Below are positions 17,431 to 28,216 of a DNA stretch of 64,000 nt, one piece after another. The stretch lies in contig NZ_FZOI01000001.1 in assembly GCF_900188385.1 (NCBI RefSeq), positions 620,001-684,000 of the forward strand. The letters are read 5' to 3'. Below the pieces are notes generated by a model that saw only the letters and a list, made by a program, of their open reading frames with translations, had not been told where the DNA came from and did not search any database. The stretch is from Azospirillum sp. RU38E (lineage in GTDB: Bacteria > Pseudomonadota > Alphaproteobacteria > Azospirillales > Azospirillaceae). Made by a program: the position numbers and the translations under genes. Each line of letters begins with the position of its first letter. Within the stretch, counting starts at the first letter, position 1.

Positions 17431-17605
17431 GGCGGTTCGCGGCGCAAAACCGCATAGCCCAAATCCAGCCGGACCAGTTGCGTAGGGGCTGGGGCTGTGT
17501 TACATGCACGCTCGCTCAACGTCGGAAGGTCCTCTTCCGGCAAGGTGGCTTATTGCTAACATCCTGAAATTATTCAGGGTCCACGGACACAACCGGGGTT
17601 ACCAG

Positions 17606-18166
17606 GTGGCAACCGAAGGGACTGGCGTATCCGAACTCGCCTCTCGCTATGCGAGCGCCTTGTTCGATCTCGCGGACGAGCAGCAGGCTCTGGACCAAAC
17701 GGCCCAGGATCTCTCGCTCGTCAAGGCTCTGCTCGCTGAAAGCGCGGATCTCCGCCGCTTGATCGGCAGCCCGCTGCTCGCCCGTGGCGATCAGGAACGC
17801 GCCATGGAGGCGGTTCTGGCCGCCGCTGGCGTGGGTGAGCTTGTGCGCAAATTCATTGGCTTGGTGGCGCGCAGCCGCCGGCTGGCGGCGTTGCCGGGCA
17901 TGATGGACGGTTTTCTGGCCGAACTTGCCCGTCGTCGCGGTGAATCCACGGCACGCGTGACGGTTGCCCGTCCGCTGAGCGACGAACAATGGGCGGCTCT
18001 GGCTGCGGCGATCGATCCGAGCGCCAGTGGCAAGATCAAGCTCGACGTCTGGATCGATCCGTCGCTGATTGGCGGGATGGTCGTCAAAATCGGTTCCCGC
18101 ATGGTTGACAGTTCCGTGCGCACCAAGCTGAACAAGCTGAAACTCGCCATGAAAGGGGTTGGATAA
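17606..18166 (+). CDS. atpH: F1 ATP synthase subunit delta
   Basis: 186 residues, the usual length. Delta (OSCP-like) links the top of the F1 head to the peripheral stalk. The N-terminal helical domain ([17 protein letters not shown]) and the C-terminal block [25 protein letters not shown] are diagnostic. I chose the GTG at 17606, preceded by GGGG about 9 bases away, because it begins just before the conserved domain; an in-frame ATG at 17504 would add 34 unrelated residues. First gene of the F1-only operon H-A-G-D-C; the stop overlaps the atpA start by one base. The Fo genes are not in this window, as expected for alphaproteobacteria. Confidence 0.95.
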   Translation: MATEGTGVSELASRYASALFDLADEQQALDQTAQDLSLVKALLAESADLRRLIGSPLLARGDQERAMEAVLAAAGVGELVRKFIGLVARSRRLAALPGMMDGFLAELARRRGESTARVTVARPLSDEQWAALAAAIDPSASGKIKLDVWIDPSLIGGMVVKIGSRMVDSSVRTKLNKLKLAMKGVG

Positions 18167-19695
18167 TGGAAATCCGCGCCGCTGAGATTTCCGCGATCCT
18201 GAAGCAGCAGATCGCGAACTTCGGCAACGAGGCCGATGTCGCCGAAGTTGGCCAGGTGCTGTCCATTGGCGACGGCGTCGCGCGTGTCCATGGTCTGGAC
18301 AATGTGCAGGCCGGCGAGATGGTCGAATTCCCGGGCGGGGTGAAGGGCATGGCCCTGAACCTTGAGGCTGACAATGTCGGCGTCGTGATTTTCGGTTCCG
18401 ACCGTCAGATCAAGGAAGGCGACATCGTCAAGCGCACCGGCGCCATCGTGGAAGTCCCCGTCGGCCGTGGCCTGCTGGGCCGCGTGGTTGACGGTCTGGG
18501 CAACCCGATCGATGGCAAGGGTCCGCTGACCGACGTGGTGCGCACCCGCGTGGAAGTGAAGGCCCCGGGCATCATTCCGCGTAAGTCCGTGCATGAGCCG
18601 ATGCAGACCGGCCTGAAGGCCATTGACGCCCTGGTGCCGGTTGGCCGTGGCCAGCGTGAGCTGATCATCGGTGACCGCCAGACCGGCAAGACCGCCATTG
18701 CGCTGGATACCTTCATCAATCAGAAGGCGATCAACAAGGGCGACGACGAGAGCAAGAAGCTGTACTGCATCTATGTTGCGGTCGGCCAGAAGCGCTCCAC
18801 CGTCGCGCAGATCGTCAAGACCCTGGAAGAAAACGGCGCGCTGGAATATTCCATCGTCGTCGCCGCCACCGCTTCCGAGCCGGCGCCGCTGCAGTTCCTG
18901 GCCCCCTATACGGGTGCAGCCATGGGCGAATTCTTCCGCGACAACGGGATGCACGCGCTGATCGTTTATGACGATCTGTCCAAGCAGGCCGTTGCTTACC
19001 GTCAGATGTCGCTGCTGCTGCGCCGTCCGCCGGGCCGCGAAGCTTATCCCGGCGACGTGTTCTATCTGCACTCCCGTCTGCTGGAACGTGCGGCCAAGCT
19101 GAACGATGAGAATGGCGGCGGCTCCTTGACCGCTCTGCCGGTCATCGAAACCCAGGCCGGTGACGTGTCGGCCTACATCCCGACCAACGTGATTTCCATC
19201 ACCGACGGTCAGATCTTCCTGGAAACCGGTCTGTTCTATCGCGGTATCCGCCCGGCCATCAACGTGGGTCTGTCTGTGTCCCGCGTCGGTTCCGCCGCGC
19301 AGATCAAGGCGATGAAGCAGGTTGCCGGCACCATCAAGCTGGAACTGGCCCAGTATCGTGAAATGGCTGCCTTCGCGCAGTTCGCTTCCGATCTGGACGC
19401 CTCCACCCAGCGTCTGCTCAACCGCGGTGCGCGCCTGACGGAGCTGCTGAAGCAGCCGCAGTTCAGCCCGCTGCCGGTGGAAGAGCAGGTGGTGTCGATC
19501 TTCGCCGGCGTGAAGGGCTACCTGGACAAGGTGAAGACCGAGGATGTGAACCGCTTCGAGGCCCGCTTCCTGGACGAGGTCCGCGCCAAGGGTGCCGACA
19601 TCCTGGACGCGATCCGCACCGAGAAGGCGATCTCCAAGGGGACTGAGGAAAAGCTGAAGGCTTTCCTCGAGAACTTCTCCAAGGTTTTTGCCTGA
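18166..19695 (+). CDS. atpA: F1 ATP synthase subunit alpha
   Basis: 509 residues. Non-catalytic nucleotide-binding subunit of the alpha3beta3 head. The Walker A motif [11 protein letters not shown] is at about residue 170, and the alpha signature ending [14 protein letters not shown] is near 365. The start [16 protein letters not shown] is typical of alphaproteobacteria. The ATG overlaps the atpH stop (TAATG), giving translational coupling. It is followed after 45 bases by atpG. Full length with no anomalies. Confidence 0.99.
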   Translation: MEIRAAEISAILKQQIANFGNEADVAEVGQVLSIGDGVARVHGLDNVQAGEMVEFPGGVKGMALNLEADNVGVVIFGSDRQIKEGDIVKRTGAIVEVPVGRGLLGRVVDGLGNPIDGKGPLTDVVRTRVEVKAPGIIPRKSVHEPMQTGLKAIDALVPVGRGQRELIIGDRQTGKTAIALDTFINQKAINKGDDESKKLYCIYVAVGQKRSTVAQIVKTLEENGALEYSIVVAATASEPAPLQFLAPYTGAAMGEFFRDNGMHALIVYDDLSKQAVAYRQMSLLLRRPPGREAYPGDVFYLHSRLLERAAKLNDENGGGSLTALPVIETQAGDVSAYIPTNVISITDGQIFLETGLFYRGIRPAINVGLSVSRVGSAAQIKAMKQVAGTIKLELAQYREMAAFAQFASDLDASTQRLLNRGARLTELLKQPQFSPLPVEEQVVSIFAGVKGYLDKVKTEDVNRFEARFLDEVRAKGADILDAIRTEKAISKGTEEKLKAFLENFSKVFA

Positions 19696-19740
19696 TCCAA
19701 CAGTCCCGATTGAACGGGTCTTTGAAAGCGTAGGGCCGTT

Positions 19741-20628
19741 ATGCCGAGCTTGAAGGACATCCGAAACCGGATCACCAGCGTCAAGTCGACGCAGAAGATC
19801 ACCTCTGCCCTGAAGATGGTTGCGGCCAGCAAGCTGCGCCGCGCCCAGGAACAGGCAGAGGCTGGTCGGCCCTATGCGGTGCGCATGGGCCGCATGTTGG
19901 CATCGCTCGCCGCGAATGTGGCGGGCGGTCCGGGCGGCCCCCGTCTGATGACGGGCACGGGCAATGACCAGGTGCATCTGCTGGTGGTGATGACGGCCGA
20001 CCGTGGTCTGGCCGGCGGTTTCAACAGCTCCATCGTCCGGGCCACCAAGCGGCAGATCCTGTCGCTTCAGGCTCAGGGCAAGGTGGTGAAGCTGCTGTGC
20101 GTGGGCCGCAAGGGCCGCGACCTGCTGCGTCGTGAATTCCCCTCGCTGATTACCGCTTCCTTTGAGGAAGTGGGTAAGAAGCGCCTCTCCTATGCTGACG
20201 CGGACATGATCACCGCCAAGCTGCTGGAGATGTTTGAGGCCGGTGAATTCGACATCGCCACCATCATCTACAACAAGTTCAAGTCGGCCATCACGCAGGA
20301 GGTCACCCTCCAGCAGATCATCCCGTTCGCAGCCCCCCAGGCTGCGGCCGAGGTGGCTGATGCCTCCGTCCGTCCGGTTTATGAATTTGAACCGAACGAG
20401 GAGAGCATCCTGGCTGATCTGTTGCCGCGCAATGTCGCCATCCAGATCTACTCCGCCCTGTTGGAGAGCGCAGCCTCCTTCTTCGGCGCGCAGATGACGG
20501 CGATGGACAATGCGACGCGCAATGCCGGCGAAATGATCAAGAAGTACACGCTGATCTATAACCGCACCCGCCAGGCGACCATCACCAAGGAGCTGATTGA
20601 AATCATCTCCGGTGCGGAAGCGGTTTAA
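19741..20628 (+). CDS. atpG: F1 ATP synthase subunit gamma
   Basis: 295 residues. Central rotor shaft of F1. The N-terminal helix [19 protein letters not shown] and the C-terminal helix [28 protein letters not shown], which form the coiled-coil shaft, are both present. The middle carries the [14 protein letters not shown] block. The ATG at 19741 is 45 bases after atpA. The 165-base gap to atpD is long for this operon and filled with hairpins. Confidence 0.98.
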   Translation: MPSLKDIRNRITSVKSTQKITSALKMVAASKLRRAQEQAEAGRPYAVRMGRMLASLAANVAGGPGGPRLMTGTGNDQVHLLVVMTADRGLAGGFNSSIVRATKRQILSLQAQGKVVKLLCVGRKGRDLLRREFPSLITASFEEVGKKRLSYADADMITAKLLEMFEAGEFDIATIIYNKFKSAITQEVTLQQIIPFAAPQAAAEVADASVRPVYEFEPNEESILADLLPRNVAIQIYSALLESAASFFGAQMTAMDNATRNAGEMIKKYTLIYNRTRQATITKELIEIISGAEAV

Positions 20629-20641
20629 GTCCTATACCAGT

Positions 20642-20745
20642 GTCAGTAAATTCTGAGGTGTCAGAATTTACTGACTTCGGCGGCATGTGCCGTCGCCGCG
20701 CCAGTCGGCGCGGATACCACGGTCAGGATTTCCTGACCGTGGTAT
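20642..20745 (+). repeat. Four tandem hairpins between atpG and atpD
   Basis: Four adjacent inverted repeats fill the gap. (1) A perfect 15-bp stem, 20642-20656/20661-20675, loop GGTG. (2) A 7-8-bp stem with one G-T pair, 20678-20684/20689-20695. (3) A perfect 7-bp stem, 20696-20702/20707-20713, loop AGTC. (4) A perfect 15-bp stem, 20714-20728/20731-20745, with a 2-base centre. None is followed by a T-run. They could be REP-like palindromes, mRNA stabilisers or processing sites that set atpD stoichiometry. Confidence 0.8.
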
Positions 20746-20748
20746 TAG

Positions 20749-22233
<1,485 letters not shown>

Positions 22234-22338
22234 GCCTCGTCATCATTATAAGGAAGCCTTCTCCGCCCATCGGGTGGGGAAGGCGACCATCTAGGGAGGG
22301 GCTCGCCCCTTCTTACGGTTTTACCCAAGGTGTGAGCC

Positions 22339-22767
22339 ATGGCCGACAAGGTTGAATTCGAGCTGGTGTCGCCGGAAAAGCTGCTGGTGTCGCAGCCGGT
22401 GACCATGGTGGTGGTGCCGGGTGCCGAAGGCGCCCTGGGCGTGCTGCCGGGCCATGCGCCGATGATCGTCACCGTCAAGCCGGGTGTCATCGACATCTAT
22501 GGTAACGACATGGTGACCGTTACCCAGCGTATCTTCGTGGCCGGTGGCTTCTGTGAAATCACCGCAGATCGCGTGACCGTGCTGGCCGAGGAAGCCACCG
22601 ATCTGGAGGCTCTGCGCCGCCAGGACAAGGGTGGGCTGGAAAAGCAGATCGCTGATCTGTCTGAAGATCTGGAAGACGCCAAGAGCGACGGCGAACGCCA
22701 TGCGGTGGAAGCCAAACTGGCGATCGCCCAGGCCAAGCTGGAACTCTTCGGTCAGAGCGTGCATTGA
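22339..22767 (+). CDS. atpC: F1 ATP synthase subunit epsilon
   Basis: 142 residues. Rotor subunit and regulator of F1. The N-terminal beta-sandwich includes FELVSPEKLL and VVPGAEGALGVLPGHAPM, the family signature. The C-terminal part (about 90-140) is a charged helical region. It is the last gene of the operon and is followed, 74 bases on, by a strong terminator. Confidence 0.97.
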   Translation: MADKVEFELVSPEKLLVSQPVTMVVVPGAEGALGVLPGHAPMIVTVKPGVIDIYGNDMVTVTQRIFVAGGFCEITADRVTVLAEEATDLEALRRQDKGGLEKQIADLSEDLEDAKSDGERHAVEAKLAIAQAKLELFGQSVH

Positions 22768-22840
22768 TCCCGATCAATGTCGGCTTCGGCCGACAGGCGT
22801 AACAAATCTGTCACGCCACGGGTTTTTGCGATTGATTATC

Positions 22841-22871
22841 ACGGGGGCGCTTGGCGCCCCCGTTGCTTTTT
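22841..22871 (+). terminator. Terminator of the atp operon
   Basis: A perfect 10-bp GC-rich stem (22841-22850 with 22854-22863), 3-base loop, then TGCTTTTT. A textbook intrinsic terminator 74 bases after atpC. Confidence 0.92.
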
Positions 22872-22933
22872 GTCGATCTCTTGCCAATCTGTTGGCCTGG
22901 ATTCGTTTCGCATCAGGAAAGCTGGCCGTTACC

Positions 22934-23755
22934 ATGGCTTATACGCACTGGACCATCGAGGGTCTCCCCTGGGACAAGTTCGACCCGTCGAAGGTCGACC
23001 CTGACAAGGTGAAGCTGGCGAAGGCCGCAGCGCTGGTCGAATATAACGGCCATATCTATGCCGACTATCTGTGCAATGTCTTCCGCGACGACCCGGAATT
23101 TTGCCAGGTCGCCCGTGATTGGGCGGTGGAAGAGGTTCAGCATGGAGAGGCACTGGGTGCCTGGGCGCAGCGCGTCGATCCCAGCTGGGATTTCCAGGCG
23201 GCGGTGACGCGCTTCCGCGAAGGCTATCAGGTGGAGACCTCGGTTGATGCCTCCCGTAGGGGCAGCCGGGCGGGCGAGCTGGTCAGCCGCTGCATCGTGG
23301 AGACTGGCACCTCCAGCTATTACACGGCCCTGGGTGACGATACCGAAGAGCCGGTGTTCAAGCAGATTTGCCGCCATATCGCGGCCGATGAACTGCGCCA
23401 TTACAAGCTGTTCTATGATCACCTGAAACGCTATCTGGAAAGCGAGAAGCTGAACCGGTTTCAGCGGCTGATGGTCAGCCTGTCCCGCATCAACGAGACA
23501 GAGGATGACGAGCTGGCCTATGCCTATTATGCGGCCAACTATTGGACGCGGCCTTACCAGCGCAGCGAGAATTACAGCGAATATACCAAGCTGGCTTACT
23601 CCTATTACAAGCCACAGCATCTGGACCGTATGGTGGCCATGGTGTTCAAGGCATCGGGCCTGAAGCCGCAGGGCTGGCTGCACAGCATCGCGTCAAAATT
23701 CGCCTATAGCCGGATGCGCAAGAAGGCCGAAGGTGGCGCCAAGCTGGCGGCCTGA
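22934..23755 (+). CDS. Ferritin-like diiron protein
   Basis: 273 residues, no signal peptide. Two E...EExxH-type motifs give a complete diiron site: E36 in LVEYNGH, E67 and H70 in EEVQHGE, E123 in VETGTSSYY, E153 and H156 in DELRHYKLF. This pattern fits ferritin-like oxidases or acyl-ACP-desaturase relatives. C-terminal residues 200-273 are rich in Tyr and basic residues. It is a separate unit after the atp terminator. The substrate cannot be told from the sequence; RNA hydroxylase, desaturase or oxygen/iron handling are all possible. Confidence 0.75.
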   Translation: MAYTHWTIEGLPWDKFDPSKVDPDKVKLAKAAALVEYNGHIYADYLCNVFRDDPEFCQVARDWAVEEVQHGEALGAWAQRVDPSWDFQAAVTRFREGYQVETSVDASRRGSRAGELVSRCIVETGTSSYYTALGDDTEEPVFKQICRHIAADELRHYKLFYDHLKRYLESEKLNRFQRLMVSLSRINETEDDELAYAYYAANYWTRPYQRSENYSEYTKLAYSYYKPQHLDRMVAMVFKASGLKPQGWLHSIASKFAYSRMRKKAEGGAKLAA

Positions 23756-23858
23756 TCATCGGTGTTTGGGTGGGGCATGGCTGCCCCGCCCCTTGACGCT
23801 TGCGTAACGCCCGTTGACTGCCCAAGTTATTGTGCAGCGCAGCAATCGGGCGAGCATC

Positions 23859-24875
23859 ATGGTGTTGAAAAAGCTGATCGGCGGGTTCCGCCGCAAGGCG
23901 CCCCCGGCATCGCCGGTGGCGCCCCCGCCACCACCACCCGCTCCCGTGCGCCCGAATCGCCCCGACGGGATGGCGTTGGCGCTGCAAGGCGGCGGCTCCC
24001 TGGGGGCTTTTACCTGGGGCGTGCTGGATCGGCTGCTGGAAGAGCCGGGTTTCAGCCCGGTGCGCCTGTCCGGTGCCAGTGCCGGGGCGGTAAATGCGGC
24101 GGCCTTCGCCTGTGGCTGGGCTGCCGATGGGCCGGCCGGGGCGCGGGCCACATTGGATCTGGTGTGGCAGAAGGTGGGGGAATGCGGGGCCGGCTCCCTG
24201 GGCTTCTGCCCCAGTTGGCCGGCCAGCGGCGTGGTGCGGGCGGTCAATGCGGCGGCGTTGCAGATGGCCACGCGCTTTTTCTCCCCCTATGCGTTGAATC
24301 CGTTGGGCATCAATCCGTTGCGCGACATTCTGGCCGAGGTGCTGGATTTCCAGGCGCTGAAGCAGAAAACCGCACCGCGTCTCTATATTTCCGCCACCCG
24401 CGTGCGGGATGGCAGCCCGCGCGTCTTCACCAATGGCGATATCAGCCTGGAGGCTCTGCTGGCCTCCACCACCCTGCCGGCCATTCACCAGGCGGTGGAG
24501 ATTGAGGGCGAGGCCTATTGGGATGGTGGCTATACGCTGAACCCACCGGTGGCGGCCTTGCTGGAAGGGCCGGCCGTGGGGCGAATCCTGGTGGTGCAGG
24601 CCATGCCCAACCGCGCTTCTCAAACGCCGAAGACGGCCGATGCCATCCGCGAGCGGCTGAACGAGATCACCTTCTCCCGCCCGCTGGAGGCGGAAATCGC
24701 CCTGGTGCGGGAAAAGCTGGCCCATCGCGACCGGCCGGAGAGCCTGCACCTGCTGGCCATCGATCCCGATTCAGAGGCGGTGGAGGAGTTGGATGGTCTA
24801 CGGGTGGATCAGGAATATCTGGCGGCCCTGAAAGCGCAGGGGCGCAAGCAGGCGACCATCTGGTTACAGGGATAG
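23859..24875 (+). CDS. Patatin-like phospholipase
   Basis: 338 residues. Serine lipase with a Ser-Asp dyad: oxyanion loop GGGSLGAF (about 44), nucleophile in LSGASAGAVNAAA (about 78) and Asp in YWDGGYTLNPP (about 223). The N-terminus has a proline-rich stretch (residues 15-30) before the patatin domain, an unusual addition. The ATG at 23859 has GGGCGAG upstream; a TTG at 23814 is less likely. Probably a cytoplasmic or membrane-associated acyl hydrolase. The last 12 bases overlap the convergent FAD oxidoreductase gene. Confidence 0.9.
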   Translation: MVLKKLIGGFRRKAPPASPVAPPPPPPAPVRPNRPDGMALALQGGGSLGAFTWGVLDRLLEEPGFSPVRLSGASAGAVNAAAFACGWAADGPAGARATLDLVWQKVGECGAGSLGFCPSWPASGVVRAVNAAALQMATRFFSPYALNPLGINPLRDILAEVLDFQALKQKTAPRLYISATRVRDGSPRVFTNGDISLEALLASTTLPAIHQAVEIEGEAYWDGGYTLNPPVAALLEGPAVGRILVVQAMPNRASQTPKTADAIRERLNEITFSRPLEAEIALVREKLAHRDRPESLHLLAIDPDSEAVEELDGLRVDQEYLAALKAQGRKQATIWLQG

Positions 24876-26303
24876 AAGCTTCCCCGGATTCATGATCCCG
24901 GCTGGGTCCAGCAGAGCCTTCATCTGCTGCATCAGGGCCAGCTCCACCGGGTCTTTCAGCCGGGCCATTTCCGCCACCTTCAGATTGCCGATGCCATGTT
25001 CAGCGCTGATGCTGCCGCCCTGGCGCGTCACCTCGGCATGGATGATGGCGGTGATGGCGGGGGCATGGGCCAGGAAACTGGCTTTGTCCATCGCCTCCGG
25101 CCTTGCGACGTTGCAATGGATATTGCCATCGCCGACATGGCCGAACGGGTAGGGGCGCAGGCCCGGCATGAAATCCGCCAGCGCCAGAATCACCCGGTCC
25201 AGGAAATCCGGGATGCGGCTGATCGGCACGGAAACATCAGTATGCACGGTGCCGTCAATGGCCCGACCGATCTCCGGCAAGCCTTCGCGGATTTGCCAGA
25301 GCCGGCGGCGTTGTTCCCCGCTTTCGGCCAGCACGGCATTCTGGGCCAGCCCGCTTTCCACCGCATCGCTGAGTGTGCTTTCCACCATCTGCCGCACCAG
25401 CGGCCCTGCAATGCCGCTGGCGACTTCCAGCAGCACATACCAGGGGTGGGGGCTGGCCAGCGGGTCATGGTCGCGGCCCAGCAGGTCACGGGCACCATCT
25501 ATCGCGAAACGCGGCATCAGTTCGAACGCTGATAACAGATCGCCCGTGCCGGCCCGCGCCTGCGCCAGCAAGGCGACGGCAGCGGCGGGGGAAGCCACGC
25601 CAATCAAGGCGGTTTCCACCTGCCGGGGCCGGGGGAACAGTTTCAGCGTCGCGGCGGTGATGATGCCCAGCGTGCCCTCTGCCCCTAAAAACAGGTGTTT
25701 CAGGTCATAGCCGGTATTGTCTTTGCGCAGACGCCGCAGCCCGTTCCAGACCTGCCCGTCAGGCAACACCACCTCCAGCCCCAAAACCAGATCGCGGGCA
25801 TTGCCATAGCGCAGGGTAAGGATGCCGCCGGCATTGCTGGAAAGATTGCCACCCAGTTGGCAGGTGCCTTCAGAGCCCAGGGAAAGCGGGAAATAACGGT
25901 CTGCCGCCTGGGCTGCCTGCTGGAGATCGGCCAGGATACAGCCGGCTTCTGCCGTCACCGTATAATCCGCCGCGTCCAGGTCACGGATGCGGTTCAACCG
26001 GCCGAGATTGAGCAGAAAGGCCCCCCTGTCCGCCGCCGCCACGGTGCCGCCGACCACGCCGGTATTGCCGCCCTGGGGGATCAGCGGCACGCCCGCAGCC
26101 GATGCCAGGGCGGCGATGGCGGCCACCTGGGCCGTATCTGCGGGGCGCAGCACGGCGGCGGGGTGGGAGGCTTGCCGACGTCGCTGCTCAACGGCAAAGG
26201 GGGCCATATCCGCCGCCTCCGTCAACACATGCGAAGGACCGATCAGGTCCGCGATGCGGGCAAGCAGGTCGGCAGGGGACATGGGGGCAGTTTCCCGGTT
26301 CAT
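24864..26303 (-). CDS. FAD-binding oxidoreductase, D-2-hydroxyacid dehydrogenase (GlcD/D2HGDH-like)
   Basis: 479 residues. The FAD-binding PCMH domain (PLIPQGGNTGVVGG near residue 77, LGSEGTCQLGGNLSSNAGG near 145) is followed by the FAD-oxidase C domain with the metal-binding HVGDGNIHCNV and the C-terminal block SAEHGIGNLK. These enzymes oxidise D-lactate, glycolate or D-2-hydroxyglutarate; length and single-subunit form favour the D-2-hydroxyglutarate/D-lactate group. The start could be 26303 or 26282 (GGGAAAC upstream). It is divergent from the isochorismatase-like gene. Confidence 0.9.
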   Translation of the reverse strand: MNRETAPMSPADLLARIADLIGPSHVLTEAADMAPFAVEQRRRQASHPAAVLRPADTAQVAAIAALASAAGVPLIPQGGNTGVVGGTVAAADRGAFLLNLGRLNRIRDLDAADYTVTAEAGCILADLQQAAQAADRYFPLSLGSEGTCQLGGNLSSNAGGILTLRYGNARDLVLGLEVVLPDGQVWNGLRRLRKDNTGYDLKHLFLGAEGTLGIITAATLKLFPRPRQVETALIGVASPAAAVALLAQARAGTGDLLSAFELMPRFAIDGARDLLGRDHDPLASPHPWYVLLEVASGIAGPLVRQMVESTLSDAVESGLAQNAVLAESGEQRRRLWQIREGLPEIGRAIDGTVHTDVSVPISRIPDFLDRVILALADFMPGLRPYPFGHVGDGNIHCNVARPEAMDKASFLAHAPAITAIIHAEVTRQGGSISAEHGIGNLKVAEMARLKDPVELALMQQMKALLDPAGIMNPGKLLSL

Positions 26304-26441
26304 CGGTTCAACCGACGCAGGCTAATGGAGGGGGGACGGGGGGTAAATACCCGCCTGGGCATGGGTGCTGCCGCCGAAAGTCCCGCCCTCACCGGGGCAA
26401 TCCGGGCCATGATGCGGGCCGGCAGCACATAAGGAAACGCC

Positions 26442-27002
26442 ATGTCCAGCAATGCGACAGCCCTGATTATCATTGATGTGCAGAATAATATCCTGCTGGG
26501 CAGCGACCCGCGCGGGGTGGAGACACTGGTGGCCCTGGACGCCATGGTGCAGCGGCTGGCCACCCTGGCCGACCGCGCCCGCGCCCAGGGCGTGCCGGTG
26601 ATCCATGTGCAGCATGATGGGGAGCCGGGGCACCGGCTGGAAAAGGGCAGCGAGGGCTGGCGGATAAGGGCGGAACTGGGGCCGGCGGCGGGGGAGCCCG
26701 TTTTCAATAAATCCGCCTGCGATGCCTTTCTCGGCACCGGGCTGGCGGCGTCGCTGCGGGAGCGTGGCATCGGCCACCTGATCATTGGTGGCTGTATGAC
26801 GCCCTATTGCATCGATACCAGCGTGCGCAGTGCCGTGGCGCATGGCTTTGACGTCACGCTGCTGGAAGATGGACACATGACCTGCGATATCGGCGCACTG
26901 CGTTTCGAACAGATCATCGACCACCATAACCGGATTCTGGACTGGTTCGATGTCGGCCCGAACATGGCGCGGGTGCGCCCCAGCGCCGACATCCTGGCCT
27001 GA
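26442..27002 (+). CDS. Isochorismatase-like cysteine hydrolase
   Basis: 186 residues. Residues Asp12 (IIIDVQN), Lys90 (VFNKSACDAF) and Cys123 (MTPYCIDTS) form the catalytic triad of this family, which includes nicotinamidases and amidohydrolases. No signal peptide. The stop codon directly abuts the stop codon of the convergent TsaC gene with no gap. The substrate is unknown. Confidence 0.9.
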   Translation: MSSNATALIIIDVQNNILLGSDPRGVETLVALDAMVQRLATLADRARAQGVPVIHVQHDGEPGHRLEKGSEGWRIRAELGPAAGEPVFNKSACDAFLGTGLAASLRERGIGHLIIGGCMTPYCIDTSVRSAVAHGFDVTLLEDGHMTCDIGALRFEQIIDHHNRILDWFDVGPNMARVRPSADILA

Positions 27003-27959
27003 TCAGCCACGCGGGGCGGCGGCCCGGCGCAGCCGGTCATTGATGGCCACGCCCAACCCTTTTTCCGGCACCGGCATCACGGCGATGCCGGACAGGCCGG
27101 GCCGGTCCAACGCGCGCAGCATGGCGAACAGGTTGGCCGCCGCCTCCGCCATGTCGCCACGCTGAGACAGGTTCAGCCGTGTGGCCCCGCCGCGCAGGAA
27201 CTGATCCGGCCCAAAGGCCAGCAGCGCCTCCGTCTCGCCCACGCTGTCGACATCCAGCCGCACCGGCAGGCCGGGGGCGTAATGGCTGGTCATCATGCCG
27301 GGGGCCTTGATGCCGTCCGCTTCACCCGCCAGTTCCACCCGGCCCAGTACGGCCTCCAACTCCTCCCGCGTCACCGAACCGGGGCGCAGCAGGCGGGCGG
27401 TGGGGCCGGTCAGGTCCAGCACCGTGGATTCCAGGCCGATTTCCGCCTTGCCGCCGGCCAGAATCAGTTGCAGCCGGGCGCCACCGCCATCGGGAAATTC
27501 TTCGGCCACATGCAGCGGCGTGGTGGGGGAGACATGGCCGGACCGGTTGGCGGACGGGGCCGCCACCGGTAAGCCGGATGCCGCCAGCAGGGCGCGGGCC
27601 ACGGGATGGGCGGGGCTGCGCACGGCCACACTGTCCATCCCGGCACTGACCAGCAGCGACAGCGGCGCATCGGCCCGGCGCGGCAGCACCAGGGTCAGGG
27701 GGCCGGGCCAGTAAAGCTCGATCAACTGGCGGGCGCGATCATCCAGATGCACCAGCGGTTCGGCCGCCGCCTCATCCAGCACATGCACGATCAGCGGGTT
27801 GAAGCTGGGGCGGCCCTTGGCGGCGAAGATGGCGGCCACGGCCGCATCATCACCGGCATTGCCGCCCAGCCCATAGACGGTTTCGGTGGGGAAGGCCACC
27901 AGCCCGCCCGCCGCCAGAATCGCCGCACCCCTGGCATAGGCCGGCGTACCCGGCGTCAT
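27003..27959 (-). CDS. L-threonylcarbamoyladenylate synthase, Sua5/TsaC family
   Basis: Makes threonylcarbamoyl-AMP for the universal t6A37 tRNA modification. 318 residues: YrdC-like domain (GGLVAFPTETVYGLGGNA near 17, SANRSGHVSPTTPLH near 150) plus a C-terminal Sua5 domain containing SHYAPGLPVRL. The longer Sua5 form is typical of alphaproteobacteria. I start at the ATG at 27959, just before the conserved domain. The frame stays open to 28259, and an ATG at 28088 would add 43 residues rich in Pro and His that do not look like this family. Confidence 0.9.
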   Translation of the reverse strand: MTPGTPAYARGAAILAAGGLVAFPTETVYGLGGNAGDDAAVAAIFAAKGRPSFNPLIVHVLDEAAAEPLVHLDDRARQLIELYWPGPLTLVLPRRADAPLSLLVSAGMDSVAVRSPAHPVARALLAASGLPVAAPSANRSGHVSPTTPLHVAEEFPDGGGARLQLILAGGKAEIGLESTVLDLTGPTARLLRPGSVTREELEAVLGRVELAGEADGIKAPGMMTSHYAPGLPVRLDVDSVGETEALLAFGPDQFLRGGATRLNLSQRGDMAEAAANLFAMLRALDRPGLSGIAVMPVPEKGLGVAINDRLRRAAAPRG

Positions 27960-28162
27960 CACCGCCGGCCGGTCAGGGTGCGGCGGGGGGGCGGGTGACT
28001 TGTGGTGATGGCTGGGATCGTCGCAGCAATGATCGTGGGGCACAGGCGAAGCTACCGGGCGTGGCGGGAACAGAATGGCCCCCAGCATAGCCCCCGGCGG
28101 GTGCGACGACACCGGCTTTCCCTGCAAACCCCGCCCCAGCCGGGGGCAGCACTGGCGGGGCG

Positions 28163-28181
28163 TTCCGCGATCCGCTATAGC
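28163..28181 (+). repeat. Copy of a 19-bp motif shared with the element at 29639-29657
   Basis: TTCCGCGATCCGCTATAGC differs by one base from 29639-29657 (TTCCGCGATCCGCTCTAGC). It lies 36 bases before the antiporter start codon, so it may also contain the -10 region (TATAGC). The two copies bracket the antiporter gene. Confidence 0.5.
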
Positions 28182-28216
28182 ATGACAAAACATACTTCCG
28201 TGGGGGGAGAAAACGC

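Larger units (their letters stand above)
17190..17605 (+). other. Intergenic/leader region before the atp operon
   Basis: About 415 bases with no convincing gene. It must hold the atp promoter and the promoter of the divergent small gene. Besides the hairpins at 17310-17341 and 17407-17430 (listed separately) it has two short stems: arms 17523-17528/17534-17539, and arms 17563-17568/17573-17578 (CCTGAA-ATTA-TTCAGG). The latter ends 27 bases before the atpH GTG. I could not pick a promoter with confidence. Confidence 0.5.

Noticed and set aside
17791-19977. Very long minus-strand frame (728 codons) opposite atpH-atpA
   Set aside because: Shadow of the highly conserved atpA coding sequence; composition rich in His, Gln and Gly with no recognisable domain.
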